Shown here piece after piece: positions 20,856 to 29,441 of a DNA stretch of 30,330 bases. How positions within the stretch are numbered: the first letter of the stretch is position 1; the number at the start of each line of letters is the position of its first letter. Source of the stretch: UMGS1649 sp045659265 (GTDB lineage Bacteria > Bacillota > Clostridia > TANB77 > CAG-465). The position numbers were made by a program, and so were the translations under genes. The stretch covers positions 1 through 30,330 of the forward strand of contig JAZOWO010000126.1 in NCBI GenBank assembly GCA_045659265.1, given 5' to 3'. Below the pieces are notes generated by a model. The model saw only the letters and a list, made by a program, of their open reading frames with translations, did not search any database and was not told the DNA's origin.

Positions 20856-22142
20856 TTATTCTTCCCAGTTAAATTTGAATCCTTTAATATCCACAGTATC
20901 CCCTGTTTCAATACCCATTTTTCTTAATTCATCCATTACTCCCATAAGTTTTAATGAACGTTGCATGTATTGTCTTGATTCAAAGTCTTCAACATTAACT
21001 CTTCTCATAAGTTTGTCTATTGCTGGTCCAATTACTGTATATTCGCATTCAATAATTTCTATTCTAAAGTCCTCTTCATCTTTATTACGTTTATCTAAAG
21101 AAATTGTAAACACTTCTTCATCTGCATCTTCTATCTCTTCTTCAGGTAGTTCTTTCAATGCTTTAGAAACTATTTCTATTAATTCTTTAACATTAACATT
21201 TGTTGCAGCAGATATTGCTACCACTTCACGACCATCTTTAGCCGCTACCTCTTTTAACTCATCAAGTTTAGTTTCATCTACTAAAACATCTATTTTGTTT
21301 GCAACAATTATTTGTTTCTTTTCTGCTAATTTTTCACTAAACTTTCTAAGTTCAACATTTATTGTGTAATAGTCATCTATCGGGTCACGATCTTCACTTC
21401 CTGAAATATCTATTACATGAAGTAATATTTTATTTCTTTCTATATGTCTTAAGAACTTAATTCCAAGCCCTACACCTTCAGCAGCACCCTCAATAATTCC
21501 AGGTATATCTGCCATTACAAATGACGAACCATCTTTTGCAGTTACAACTCCTAAACTTGGTTCTAGAGTAGTAAAGTGGTAATTTGCAATTTTAGGTTTT
21601 GCAGAAGATACCATAGATATTAATGTAGATTTTCCAACGTTAGGGAATCCAACAAGTCCAACATCTGCAATTAATTTAAGTTCTAATTCTAATTCTTTTT
21701 CTTCACCAGGTTCACCTTGTTCTGAAAATCTTGGTGCTTGTCTTACTGAGTTAGCAAAGTGTTGATTTCCTTTACCACCACGACCGCCTTTAGCAATTAC
21801 TGCCACAGAGTCGTCTTTATTTAAGTCTGCTATAATCTTCCCGTTTTCTAAATCTCTTACAACAGTTCCTTTTGGTACATCTACATATACATCTTCTGCG
21901 CTTTTACCAGCACAATTTTTCTTTGCACCATTTTCACCATTTTTAGCGAATATTTTTTTGTTATAGCTGAAGTTAATTAATGTATTCATTCCAGGATGCA
22001 CTCTAAAGATTATGCTACCGCCACGGCCACCATCTCCACCATCTGGTCCGCCGCTATCTACATATTTTTCTCTGTGGAATGTCATTGCACCATTTCCACC
22101 ATCTCCTGCTTTTACTTTTATTTTAGTATAATCTACAAACAT
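20856..22142 (-). CDS. obgE: Obg/CgtA GTPase
   Basis: Essential GTPase acting in 50S ribosome assembly and stress control. The Gly-rich Obg fold covers about 1-158 (KAGDGGNGAMTFHREKY; GGDGGRGG), the G domain about 159-330 (G1 GFPNVGKST; G3 DIPGIIEGA; NKID), and a C-terminal OCT domain about 345-428 (ending TVDIKGFKFNWEE). Length 428 residues matches Bacillota members with OCT. The ATG directly follows the TAG stop of the ART-like gene, with AGAGGAT inside that gene, so translation is coupled. In many Bacillota obgE follows rpmA; here it sits in the trpS operon. Confidence 0.97.
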   Translation of the reverse strand: MFVDYTKIKVKAGDGGNGAMTFHREKYVDSGGPDGGDGGRGGSIIFRVHPGMNTLINFSYNKKIFAKNGENGAKKNCAGKSAEDVYVDVPKGTVVRDLENGKIIADLNKDDSVAVIAKGGRGGKGNQHFANSVRQAPRFSEQGEPGEEKELELELKLIADVGLVGFPNVGKSTLISMVSSAKPKIANYHFTTLEPSLGVVTAKDGSSFVMADIPGIIEGAAEGVGLGIKFLRHIERNKILLHVIDISGSEDRDPIDDYYTINVELRKFSEKLAEKKQIIVANKIDVLVDETKLDELKEVAAKDGREVVAISAATNVNVKELIEIVSKALKELPEEEIEDADEEVFTISLDKRNKDEEDFRIEIIECEYTVIGPAIDKLMRRVNVEDFESRQYMQRSLKLMGVMDELRKMGIETGDTVDIKGFKFNWEE

Positions 22143-23591
22143 CTATCTATCCTCTACTTTTCTTGATTCTACCGTTAATGTGTCTTGTCTTTCGTTTGTT
22201 AAATCGTATGTCGCAACTTCTTCAGGAGGATATGTTCCTTCTTCTAGAAGTTTAAACATTTTTGCATCCCTATCATCATTATTCATAGCCTCTACACTTG
22301 AATATCCAAGTTCTGCTAATCTTTTTCTATCCTCATCTTCACTACTTTCCATAAGTAATGGTGTTTCTTCTCTTGAATGAAATATCTTACTAAAGAATGC
22401 TTTTATTTTATGTTTTAAACTCTTCTTTTCTTTAAGTTCAGCTTCTTTTTTATCTAATCTTTCTCTTGTTCTTTGACGCTTGTCCATATATGCTCTAAAG
22501 TCTTTATCTACATGTTCATCATATTCGTTTACTACTTCACCTGTTTCTAAATTGTGAAGCGGTAACCCTATATATGTTGGAACTTTAGATTTAGATGCTT
22601 TAGCTATGTCATGATTTGCAAAGAAATATTTGGCTGCAACTTCTGGTTCAAGTTTAGATATATCCGCTTCATCCATATAACAGAAAGTCATACCATCTTT
22701 AGTATTTTTACCATTTGTATCTTCTCTTTCCATTATTGCAATTTTTTGAAGCTTTTTACCACCAACTTCTTCATATTCTATATTCTTTACAACGATAGTT
22801 CTACCATCTTGTTCATATATATATGATTTATCTCTTTCTTCTGCTATAAATTGTTTATTTGCTTTTATAAAATATTTTCTTTTTCTTAATTGTTCTTTAT
22901 ATTCCGGTGCTTCTAATTTAAATCTTTTAAGTGATTTTTTAGCTGTTCTTACTTCTGAAGCATACCCCTTTGCTATAAATCCAAGCGCGGTTGTTTTATC
23001 TTTTTCTAGTTTTGCAAGTAATTCTTCTGATGGAACATACTCATCATTCATTCCCATTTCTGTGAATGTATACTCGCCTTGTTCATCTAATGTAAGCGCA
23101 TATTTTACAAGTCTTGTATCTGTTCCATCTATGTCTAGTCTACCTTCATAAGTAATTGCCCCATCTTGTGCTCTTTTCTTAAAGTCGTTTATATCATACT
23201 GATTAGGTCTTGTACTTATAGCATAATATTCATAACACCCCATAAACGGAGATTGTTTCATAGGAAGGTTACGTATGTAGTCATCTACACTAAATGTAGC
23301 AGAATCAAACATATATACCATTTCTGAATTTTTCTTCTTCCCTTTTCCATCTACACTTCTTGTAAAATGGTTATCCAAAACTCCTTTGGTAGGGATTAAG
23401 AAACCAGATTGCATTATTTTTTCCGCAGAACCTCTAGATGTAAAATGGATAAATCTTCTTGATTCATCTTCTGAAAACTCTCTTTTTTCAGAAGCCGTAA
23501 GCTCTCTATGTTTGCTTTTTAAATATTCAACTCTAAGTGCATCGCTTGCTATTACAGCACCGGCACCTAACAGCGCACATTCAGCGTACAT
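22143..23591 (-). CDS. Protein with ADP-ribosyltransferase-like N-terminal domain, coupled to obgE
   Basis: A 482-residue protein that I cannot assign firmly. A short hydrophobic N-terminus (about 5-20) is followed by RFIHFTSRGSAEKIMQSGFL (46-64) and MVYMFDSATF (91-100), a pattern resembling the start of many ART-superfamily domains (HxT, 'AxxIxxSG', then a Tyr strand). Catalytic residues beyond His49 and Tyr93 are not certain. The central part (about 200-330) is charged and beta-rich (KYFIKANKQFIAEE, GRTIVVKNIEY); the C-terminal third is coiled-coil-like and basic (KEAELKEKKSLKHKIKAFF). GGAGG lies 7 nt before the ATG. It is cotranscribed between trpS and obgE, its stop touching the obgE start. 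Codon use is housekeeping-like. Confidence 0.6.
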   Translation of the reverse strand: MYAECALLGAGAVIASDALRVEYLKSKHRELTASEKREFSEDESRRFIHFTSRGSAEKIMQSGFLIPTKGVLDNHFTRSVDGKGKKKNSEMVYMFDSATFSVDDYIRNLPMKQSPFMGCYEYYAISTRPNQYDINDFKKRAQDGAITYEGRLDIDGTDTRLVKYALTLDEQGEYTFTEMGMNDEYVPSEELLAKLEKDKTTALGFIAKGYASEVRTAKKSLKRFKLEAPEYKEQLRKRKYFIKANKQFIAEERDKSYIYEQDGRTIVVKNIEYEEVGGKKLQKIAIMEREDTNGKNTKDGMTFCYMDEADISKLEPEVAAKYFFANHDIAKASKSKVPTYIGLPLHNLETGEVVNEYDEHVDKDFRAYMDKRQRTRERLDKKEAELKEKKSLKHKIKAFFSKIFHSREETPLLMESSEDEDRKRLAELGYSSVEAMNNDDRDAKMFKLLEEGTYPPEEVATYDLTNERQDTLTVESRKVEDR

Positions 23592-23619
23592 ACATCTTCC
23601 TCCTAAGTATATCTATATA

Positions 23620-24645
23620 TTATTCTTCAAAGTAGTCTATTCTCATTGCCTCTTTAACTTGCTTTAATGTTTCTCTTGTAACTTGTCTTGCTTTCTTGCT
23701 ACCTTCTTCAAGAATCTTCTTTACTTCATCTTTATGAGATTCGTAATATCTTCTTCTTTCACGAATAGGTTCAAGTTTTGTGATTATGTTTGCTATAAGT
23801 TCACGTTTACAATTAACGCATCCCCTAGCTCCTTTACGACATTCATCACAAATATTTTCTACTGCATCTTCGCTAAATAGTTTGTGGTAATATGCTACCA
23901 TACAAACATCTGGATTTGCAGGATCATCTTTTCTAATTTTAGCTGGGTCTGTTACTGCAGACATCACTTTAGATTTTATTGTTTCATCATCATCTGCAAG
24001 GTAAATTGCATTGCCTAAGCTTTTACCCATTTTTACTCCACCATCTAGACCTTTAATTCTATTATTTTTGCTTAGTATTGCTTCTGGTTCAGTTAAAACA
24101 TCTTTCCCTTCACCATATAACGAATTAAACTTTCTAACTATTTCTCTAGTTTGCTCTATAAGTGGTAATTGGTCTTCACCAACTGGTATTACATCTGCGT
24201 TAAATGCAGTTATATCTGCTGCTTGAGATACTGGGTATCCTAAGAAACCATAAGTTACAGATTCTCCACTATTTCCGAACAACTCCTTCTTTTGAGCTAT
24301 TTCAGTTTTAATAGTTGGGTTTCTTTGTAATCTAGATACTGTTACTAAATTAGAATAGAAAACTGTAAGTTCTGCTATTTCTGGTATCATAGATTGAACA
24401 ACAAAAGTTACTTTATTTGGATCTAATCCCGCAGATAAGTTGTCTATTGTTGTTTCTAATATATTTTCTCTTACTTTTGCAGGGTTGTTAAAATTATCTG
24501 TTAAAGCTTGCACATCTGCTACAAGAATATATGTATCATATTCATCTTGTAGTTTAACTCTATTTTGTAAAGAACCAAAATAGTGGCCTATATGTAGCTT
24601 TCCAGTTGGTCTATCCCCTGTTAATATTCTCTTTTTTTCTTTCAT
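23620..24645 (-). CDS. trpS: Tryptophanyl-tRNA synthetase with Cys-rich cluster motif
   Basis: Charges tRNA-Trp. The class I signatures are HIGH (18-21) and KMGKS (205-209, Gly replacing the usual Ser). A Cys set C248-x20-C269-x6-C276-x2-C279, plus Cys266, resembles the [4Fe-4S] motif reported for Thermotoga maritima TrpRS (C-x22-C-x6-C-x2-C). Length 341 residues. The start at 24645 is preferred because GAGGTG lies 6 nt upstream; an in-frame GTG at 24654 overlaps that site. First gene of the operon trpS, ART-like, obgE, bofA-like, tRNA-Gly. The leader is about 40 nt long, too short for a T-box. Confidence 0.95.
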   Translation of the reverse strand: MKEKKRILTGDRPTGKLHIGHYFGSLQNRVKLQDEYDTYILVADVQALTDNFNNPAKVRENILETTIDNLSAGLDPNKVTFVVQSMIPEIAELTVFYSNLVTVSRLQRNPTIKTEIAQKKELFGNSGESVTYGFLGYPVSQAADITAFNADVIPVGEDQLPLIEQTREIVRKFNSLYGEGKDVLTEPEAILSKNNRIKGLDGGVKMGKSLGNAIYLADDDETIKSKVMSAVTDPAKIRKDDPANPDVCMVAYYHKLFSEDAVENICDECRKGARGCVNCKRELIANIITKLEPIRERRRYYESHKDEVKKILEEGSKKARQVTRETLKQVKEAMRIDYFEE

Positions 24646-24687
24646 TTCTTTCACCTCATATATATTACATATATAACTCTAAGTTAT

Positions 24688-24716
24688 ATTATATACTAAG
24701 TAGCTTATAGAAACAA
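24688..24716 (-). promoter_or_regulatory. Promoter of the trpS operon
   Basis: On the minus strand TTGTTT (24711-24716), 17-bp spacer, TATAAT (24688-24693), about 43 nt before the ATG. Confidence 0.8.
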
Positions 24717-24717
24717 T

Positions 24718-24749
24718 AAAAGTGCCCTATATTTAAGGCACTTTTTTAT
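24718..24749 (-). terminator. Terminator of the rplU-rpmA unit
   Basis: Stem AAAAGTGCC / GGCACTTTT (24718-24726 with 24737-24745), 10-nt loop, T-rich on the minus strand. It separates the ribosomal genes from the trpS operon. Confidence 0.9.
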
Positions 24750-24751
24750 AA

Positions 24752-25009
24752 TTAATTTTCTTTGTAAACACTTGCTTTTGTTTTAGCTCTACCTAATCTT
24801 TCAAATTTTAGTATACCGCTTTCTTTAGCAAATAATGTATCGTCTTTACCGATTCCAACATTTGTTCCTGGATGTATTTTAGTTCCTCTTTGTCTTACTA
24901 AAATGTTTCCTGCTTCAACAAATTGTCCATCTGCTCTTTTAGCACCAAGTCTTTTACCTATACTGTCTCTACCGTTCTTAGTAGATCCACCACCTTTTTT
25001 ATGTGCCAT
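24752..25009 (-). CDS. rpmA: Ribosomal protein bL27, without cleavable leader
   Basis: 50S protein whose N-terminus reaches the peptidyl-transferase centre. It begins MAHKKGGGSTKNGRDS, so the N-terminal leader ending in LFA that most Bacillota remove with the Prp protease is absent. Family core GAKRADGQFVEAGNILVRQRG and HPGTNVGIGKDDTLFA is intact; 85 residues. It follows rplU by 40 nt with GAGGAGTTGAGAT before the ATG. There is no prp gene between them, unlike the usual rplU-prp-rpmA order. Confidence 0.98.
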   Translation of the reverse strand: MAHKKGGGSTKNGRDSIGKRLGAKRADGQFVEAGNILVRQRGTKIHPGTNVGIGKDDTLFAKESGILKFERLGRAKTKASVYKEN

Positions 25010-25049
25010 TTATCTCAACTCCTCTTCCTTTACATCAATTCTAAATTAA

Positions 25050-25406
25050 TTAAGCTTCTACTGTTTCTGTAGCTTCAGCTTTTTTTGCTGGTGCCTTAGT
25101 TGCTATTTTTTCAATTTGAACTTTAGTGTAGCACCATCTGTGTCCTCTTACTTTTCTTTCATTTTTCTTAGCTTTGTATTTGAACACTCTTACTTTTTTA
25201 CCTTTTCCATGACCTATAACAGTTGCTGTTACTTTAGCATTTTTAACAGTTGGAGCACCAACTTCTGTTTTAGCTTCATCAGAAACTAGTAATACTTGAT
25301 CAAAAGTAACTGTTTTACCTTCTTCTGCATCAAGTCTTTCCATGAAAACAATGTCTCCTTCAGAAACTTTGTATTGTTTTCCACATGCTTCAATTATTGC
25401 GTACAT
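25050..25406 (-). CDS. rplU: Ribosomal protein bL21
   Basis: 50S protein binding 23S rRNA. It starts MYAIIEACGKQYKVSEGD and carries the C-terminal signature GHRWCYTKVQIEKI. At 118 residues it is about 15 longer than average because of an Ala/Lys/Glu-rich tail (KAPAKKAEATETVEA). TTGGAGG lies about 7 nt before the ATG. Its promoter overlaps the end of pth, and an 80-nt leader precedes it. Confidence 0.97.
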   Translation of the reverse strand: MYAIIEACGKQYKVSEGDIVFMERLDAEEGKTVTFDQVLLVSDEAKTEVGAPTVKNAKVTATVIGHGKGKKVRVFKYKAKKNERKVRGHRWCYTKVQIEKIATKAPAKKAEATETVEA

Positions 25407-25487
25407 TTCTTTTCCTCCAATTCTTGCTTGCTATAGCTGAATGTAGGTGGCCTTAAAGCTCTTTTTAACCCAATTCACACTAATTAC
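25407..25487 (-). promoter_or_regulatory. rplU 5' leader, possible L21 autoregulatory leader
   Basis: About 80 nt of transcribed leader before rplU, with a GC-richer block AGGCCACCTACATTCAGC. Position and size suit the ribosomal protein L21 leader family of Bacillota; I could not check the fold against a model. Confidence 0.45.
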
Positions 25488-25493
25488 CCCCAT

Positions 25494-25522
25494 ATTTTAA
25501 CATAGAGGTATTATTTTGTCAA
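25494..25522 (-). promoter_or_regulatory. rplU promoter embedded in the 3' end of pth
   Basis: On the minus strand TTGACA (25517-25522), 17-bp spacer, TAAAAT (25494-25499). The -35 box encodes the penultimate codons of pth. Confidence 0.85.
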
Positions 25523-26044
25523 GAACTTATTTACATTTTCTTCTACTATATTATATATTGTGTCATCTATAGTTTTAATTTCTTCTTTATTCATTCTTTG
25601 AAGAACGTAATCTACTAGCGGTATTGGCACTCCATTTCTATTTTCAATACCAACTCTTATTCTTGCAAAATCCTCTGTTTTTATCTGAGCTATAATATTT
25701 CTCATACCATTATGTGTACCAGCACTACCATTTAATCTATATCTCACATCTCCAAACGGAATATCTATATCATCATATATTACAACTATATCTTCTTTAT
25801 CTATTTTGTACCAATTCATAAGTTCTACTATAGCTTCACCACTTAAGTTCATATATGTAGTAGGTTTTACAAGGCATACTTTTTCACCATTTATATTACC
25901 TTCGCCATAGATATATTTCTTCATTTTCTTATCTATTTTTATATTATATTTTTCAGCTAGTCTATCTACCATCACAAATCCCATATTATGTCTAGTATAC
26001 TCATATTCTTTACCGATATTACCTAAACCAATAATACACTTCAT
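25511..26044 (-). CDS. pth: Peptidyl-tRNA hydrolase
   Basis: Frees tRNA from prematurely released peptidyl-tRNA. It starts with GLGNIGKEYEYTRHNMGF (Asn9 and catalytic His19), then KPTTYMNLSGEAI, YDDIDIPFG and the GSAGTHNGMRNI region. At 177 residues it is slightly shorter than average (about 185-190), lacking part of the C-terminal tail. GAGGT lies about 6 nt before the ATG. It is divergent from the VirD4-like ATPase gene; rplU follows with its own promoter. Confidence 0.96.
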   Translation of the reverse strand: MKCIIGLGNIGKEYEYTRHNMGFVMVDRLAEKYNIKIDKKMKKYIYGEGNINGEKVCLVKPTTYMNLSGEAIVELMNWYKIDKEDIVVIYDDIDIPFGDVRYRLNGSAGTHNGMRNIIAQIKTEDFARIRVGIENRNGVPIPLVDYVLQRMNKEEIKTIDDTIYNIVEENVNKFLTK

Positions 26045-26082
26045 AAATTTACCTCATTTCTGTCATATTTACACACTTTTAC

Positions 26083-26111
26083 TTGAATTTTTACTCAATC
26101 TGTAGTATATT
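26083..26111 (+). promoter_or_regulatory. Promoter of the VirD4-like ATPase gene
   Basis: TTGAAT (26083-26088), 17-bp spacer, TATATT (26106-26111), 52 nt before the TTG start. Confidence 0.65.
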
Positions 26112-26163
26112 ATATAGCAGAAAAAGTTTATTTACAAGATTAAAATGAAAGTGGTGATATTTT

Positions 26164-28584
26164 TTGTTATATAACATTCTTAGTAAACTTAAAATAAAAG
26201 ATCAAAACAAATTTATCGCATCGATATTTGGTTTCTTTACCATGATAGTCGTTGCATTTATAATAGTACAAGTATTTACATTATTTGTAGTTCCAGAAGG
26301 AAGACTACCATTTTATCCAGACCCAATACTTTATGCTATCGCGTTAGTATGTCCTGTATTTTGGTATTCATATGGAGTAAACTCTAAATTAATATCTGGA
26401 AAAGACGCTAGAATTAAATGGTTTATAGTTGGCGTTGGTATAATGGGAGCAATAACAAACTCATTAATTATAACAAACATTAATAAAATAGTTTGGATGC
26501 TATTAGAAAAACTTCCTAACTATAGTATATTAATTAGCGACTATCCAGAACTATTCGGACCAGCACTTAAAACATTCTGTTTCTGTATACCATTTATATC
26601 TATATTCTCTTTAGTAGACTACGCTCTATTAGTATTAAGAGATGACGATATTACAAAAGGAATTATAGCATTTGGTGGTTTAGGTGTTAAAAAACCAAAA
26701 ACAAACAACGGAATATTTACTTGTGAAAACATTATATGTAAAGATCCTGAAACATTAAAACCAATTGTTGTTCCTGAAAAGAAAAGAATGGAATCTACAT
26801 TAGTACAAGGTGCTACTGGTACTGGTAAAACAGCAATGGTATTATTACCAATGAGTGCTAGAGACCTTGAAAAGAAATACTTCTTACGTGAGTATTCTAA
26901 AAAATTAGGTTACGAACTATTAAAGAAAGGTATTGCATATATTGAAGGACCATTCTCTAATGAATATATAAACCTAAACTTTAGTTTGAATTACTTACAA
27001 CCTAAAAAAGGTAAGGAAAAAGAATTCTATTCAGAATTAAAAGATGTAATATTATACAAGAACAGTGAAACAGGCGAAGTAGTATATAGAGGCGTTGGTG
27101 TTACAGTTGTTGAAAACGATGGTTCATATGTAACTAACTTTACAAATGTTGCTAAAAACTTTGATATAGACGTATTAACTATAGACCCTGCAGACCCAGA
27201 ACATACATTAAGTATGAACCCATTTGCTATTGAAGATCCAGCTAAGGTTGCATCTATAATAGCAGACGTATTAAAATCAATGCAACAAAGTGAAGGCGCT
27301 AAAGAAGAAGCATTCTTTGCCAACTTAACTTCAGACGCATTCCAAAACTTATCTATACTTCTTAAAGAAATGTATCCAAGACTTAACAATGGTGCATTAC
27401 CATCACTTGAAGATGTATTAGACATGTTATACAACTTTGATAAAGTTGAAGAAATGACAGAAGACATGAAGAAAATTCCAGAGCTTGCAGAAAAGTATAA
27501 ACTACTTATTGCATACTTTGAAAAAAACTTCTATAAACCAACATTAAATATAAATGGTTTTGAAATACCTGGTACAAGAGGTAGTGGTAGAAAAGATACC
27601 GAAAGATACTTGTACGGTGCTATAACTCAATTAAATAACTTATTAAGACATCCTGGTATTAAGAGAGCTCTTTGTGGTAGAACAAACGTAATAGACTTTG
27701 ACGCTGCTCTAAGAGAAGGTAAAGTTATTACAGCATGTTCTAGAAAAGGTGAACTTGGTATGATTGCTTCTAAAGCATTTGGTATGTTCTTCATACTACA
27801 ATTCCAAGATGCAGTACTAAGAAGACCTGGTTCAGAAGATTCTCGTATACCTCACTTCTTATTCATTGATGAATTCCCAGAATACATCAACAAGGATACA
27901 GAAGTAATGTTCACACTATTTAGAAAATATAGATGTGGTGCTACAATAGCAATACAAAACTTATCACAACTTGAAAAGAATAAAGGATTCGAATACTATA
28001 GACAAGTTGTACTTGCCAATACAAAAACACAAATCGTATTTGGTGATACAGTTCCTGAAGATAGTGAATACTGGAACAAAGCTTTCGGTATGACTAAGAA
28101 AGTAGATATGTCTTCAAGCTTCGATCCAACAGATAACTTCAAAGCTAAAAAATCTGTATCTCTTAAAGATAAAGAAAGATTCAAAGTTCATAAGATATCT
28201 GAACATAAATTTGGTGCAATTTACTACAAGACTAAGCTTGATAATGGAAATAGTATTTTCGGCGAAGGTAAAGTTGATTTCCTTGAAGATAAATACAAAC
28301 AAAAACATCCAGCTTATATGTACAACTTTGAGAAGTTTATGATAAACAAACCATTAACTTCAAATGCAACTTCAAGTATTTTAGAAGAAGATGACGACAA
28401 CATATTTAGTGATGCAAACGCAGTTACTACAAATAGTTTCTCATCTAACGCAATAAAAGAAAATGATAATCTTGTAGAACCAATAGTTGATACAGACGAT
28501 CAATCAGCTGTTCAATCATTTGATTTCAATAATCCAACAGATTTTGATATAGTAATTGATACTGGTGATAACAAACAAGAATAA
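26164..28584 (+). CDS. Orphan VirD4/TraG-like membrane ATPase
   Basis: An 806-residue protein of the type IV coupling-ATPase superfamily, which docks DNA or protein substrates to secretion channels. It has about four N-terminal helices (22-43, 52-72, 86-104, 135-158), Walker A GATGTGKT (216-223), Walker B FLFIDE (565-570, Asp569/Glu570), and a helical insert (about 400-480). The C-terminal 70 residues are acidic and disordered. The start is TTG at 26164 with GGTGAT about 8 nt upstream; it keeps the cytoplasmic lead of the first helix. No relaxase, VirB4 or other conjugation gene is nearby; it lies among pth, rplU and rpmA with its own promoter and terminator. Codon use is host-like, so it is long resident. 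A chromosomally fixed secretion or DNA-translocation role is inferred. Confidence 0.85.
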   Translation: MLYNILSKLKIKDQNKFIASIFGFFTMIVVAFIIVQVFTLFVVPEGRLPFYPDPILYAIALVCPVFWYSYGVNSKLISGKDARIKWFIVGVGIMGAITNSLIITNINKIVWMLLEKLPNYSILISDYPELFGPALKTFCFCIPFISIFSLVDYALLVLRDDDITKGIIAFGGLGVKKPKTNNGIFTCENIICKDPETLKPIVVPEKKRMESTLVQGATGTGKTAMVLLPMSARDLEKKYFLREYSKKLGYELLKKGIAYIEGPFSNEYINLNFSLNYLQPKKGKEKEFYSELKDVILYKNSETGEVVYRGVGVTVVENDGSYVTNFTNVAKNFDIDVLTIDPADPEHTLSMNPFAIEDPAKVASIIADVLKSMQQSEGAKEEAFFANLTSDAFQNLSILLKEMYPRLNNGALPSLEDVLDMLYNFDKVEEMTEDMKKIPELAEKYKLLIAYFEKNFYKPTLNINGFEIPGTRGSGRKDTERYLYGAITQLNNLLRHPGIKRALCGRTNVIDFDAALREGKVITACSRKGELGMIASKAFGMFFILQFQDAVLRRPGSEDSRIPHFLFIDEFPEYINKDTEVMFTLFRKYRCGATIAIQNLSQLEKNKGFEYYRQVVLANTKTQIVFGDTVPEDSEYWNKAFGMTKKVDMSSSFDPTDNFKAKKSVSLKDKERFKVHKISEHKFGAIYYKTKLDNGNSIFGEGKVDFLEDKYKQKHPAYMYNFEKFMINKPLTSNATSSILEEDDDNIFSDANAVTTNSFSSNAIKENDNLVEPIVDTDDQSAVQSFDFNNPTDFDIVIDTGDNKQE

Positions 28585-28591
28585 AAATATT

Positions 28592-28624
28592 CCCCTAAGG
28601 ATTAAACCTTAGGGGTTTGTTTTA
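28592..28624. terminator. Terminator between the VirD4-like gene and the pilin genes
   Basis: Stem CCCCTAAGG / CCTTAGGGG (28592-28600 with 28607-28615), 6-nt loop, TTTGTTTT on the plus strand. It probably also ends the leftward pilin gene. Confidence 0.93.
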
Positions 28625-28628
28625 TTTA

Positions 28629-29414
28629 TTATTGTTTTGTTGCATTAGCTATAAACCATGTATAAAATGCAGGATCTACATCTTGTATAGAACTTCCAAA
28701 GTTCACAGTTCTATATACATTAGATAACCATTCGGTTTCATCTGACATACTATATGTACAAGCATTCACAGCCCAATAGTTTCCTAATGATGGTGCCGCA
28801 GTGTTATAACCAATACCATAATTATAAGCTGTATTGCCAGTTGGAGTTGTTGTTGTTTCGTCCCATAAATTCATTCCTATATAATTTACACCATTGGATG
28901 TAAAGTTTACTTCTACATATCCAATATGGTTATGGTATGTTATTTTTTCATTGAACACCCAACTACCATTTAATTGATTTTCACCCGCCACTTCTTCTGT
29001 GTTATTGTTATCACCAGATGATTCATTATTACTTCCATTCGTATATCCAGCTATTTCTATTAATATATTTCTTGGTCCATCTTGTGTTAATTTAACTTCT
29101 GCACCCGATGTCATTTTTACTGTTTTGCTTCCGTCTGCATTAGTAACGGGAGTCCCTTCTATCATTCCTTTATTAGTTAATTCCGCTACATATTCTTCTA
29201 ATGTTATTTTACCTAAATTATCTGTTAGTATTCCGTTTTTTAATACTTCTAATCTAGTTATTTCTTGCGAATAATTTGTTTTATTAGTTGCTTGTTTCGA
29301 ATGTTTTATTAAATTTGTGTTTTCAAGAGTAATTATAACTGCTCCTGCAAGTATTACCATAACTATTATTGTAATAACTAACACTATTAATGATATTCCT
29401 TTTTTCATTCTCAT
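28629..29414 (-). CDS. Type IV pilin-like protein with phage-tail-like C-terminal domain
   Basis: Predicted exported pilin or pseudopilin of 261 residues. The prepilin signal MRMKKG is followed by ISLIVLVITIIVMVILAGAV; cleavage after Gly6 is expected, but the usual Glu at mature position 5 is replaced (ISLIV). A helical neck (to about 75), a beta region, a Ser/Asn-rich linker and a C-terminal beta domain follow, ending DPAFYTWFIANATKQ. That ending, with WVFNEK and VNFTSNG, resembles domains in phage tail and host-surface proteins. The start at 29414 is chosen because AAAGGAG lies 8 nt upstream; an in-frame ATG 17 codons earlier falls in the promoter. The paralogue lies upstream. Confidence 0.82.
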   Translation of the reverse strand: MRMKKGISLIVLVITIIVMVILAGAVIITLENTNLIKHSKQATNKTNYSQEITRLEVLKNGILTDNLGKITLEEYVAELTNKGMIEGTPVTNADGSKTVKMTSGAEVKLTQDGPRNILIEIAGYTNGSNNESSGDNNNTEEVAGENQLNGSWVFNEKITYHNHIGYVEVNFTSNGVNYIGMNLWDETTTTPTGNTAYNYGIGYNTAAPSLGNYWAVNACTYSMSDETEWLSNVYRTVNFGSSIQDVDPAFYTWFIANATKQ

Positions 29415-29441
29415 TTGTTTTTCTCCTTTTATTATGCTTTT

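Noticed and set aside
20827..21369. Rightward 180-codon open frame
   Set aside because: Antisense to obgE; Ser-rich shadow with no motif.
24655..24717. T-box leader upstream of trpS
   Set aside because: Only about 40 nt of leader separate the promoter from the ATG; no T-box sequence or attenuator fits.
25010..25049. Hidden prp gene between rplU and rpmA
   Set aside because: Only 40 nt are available.
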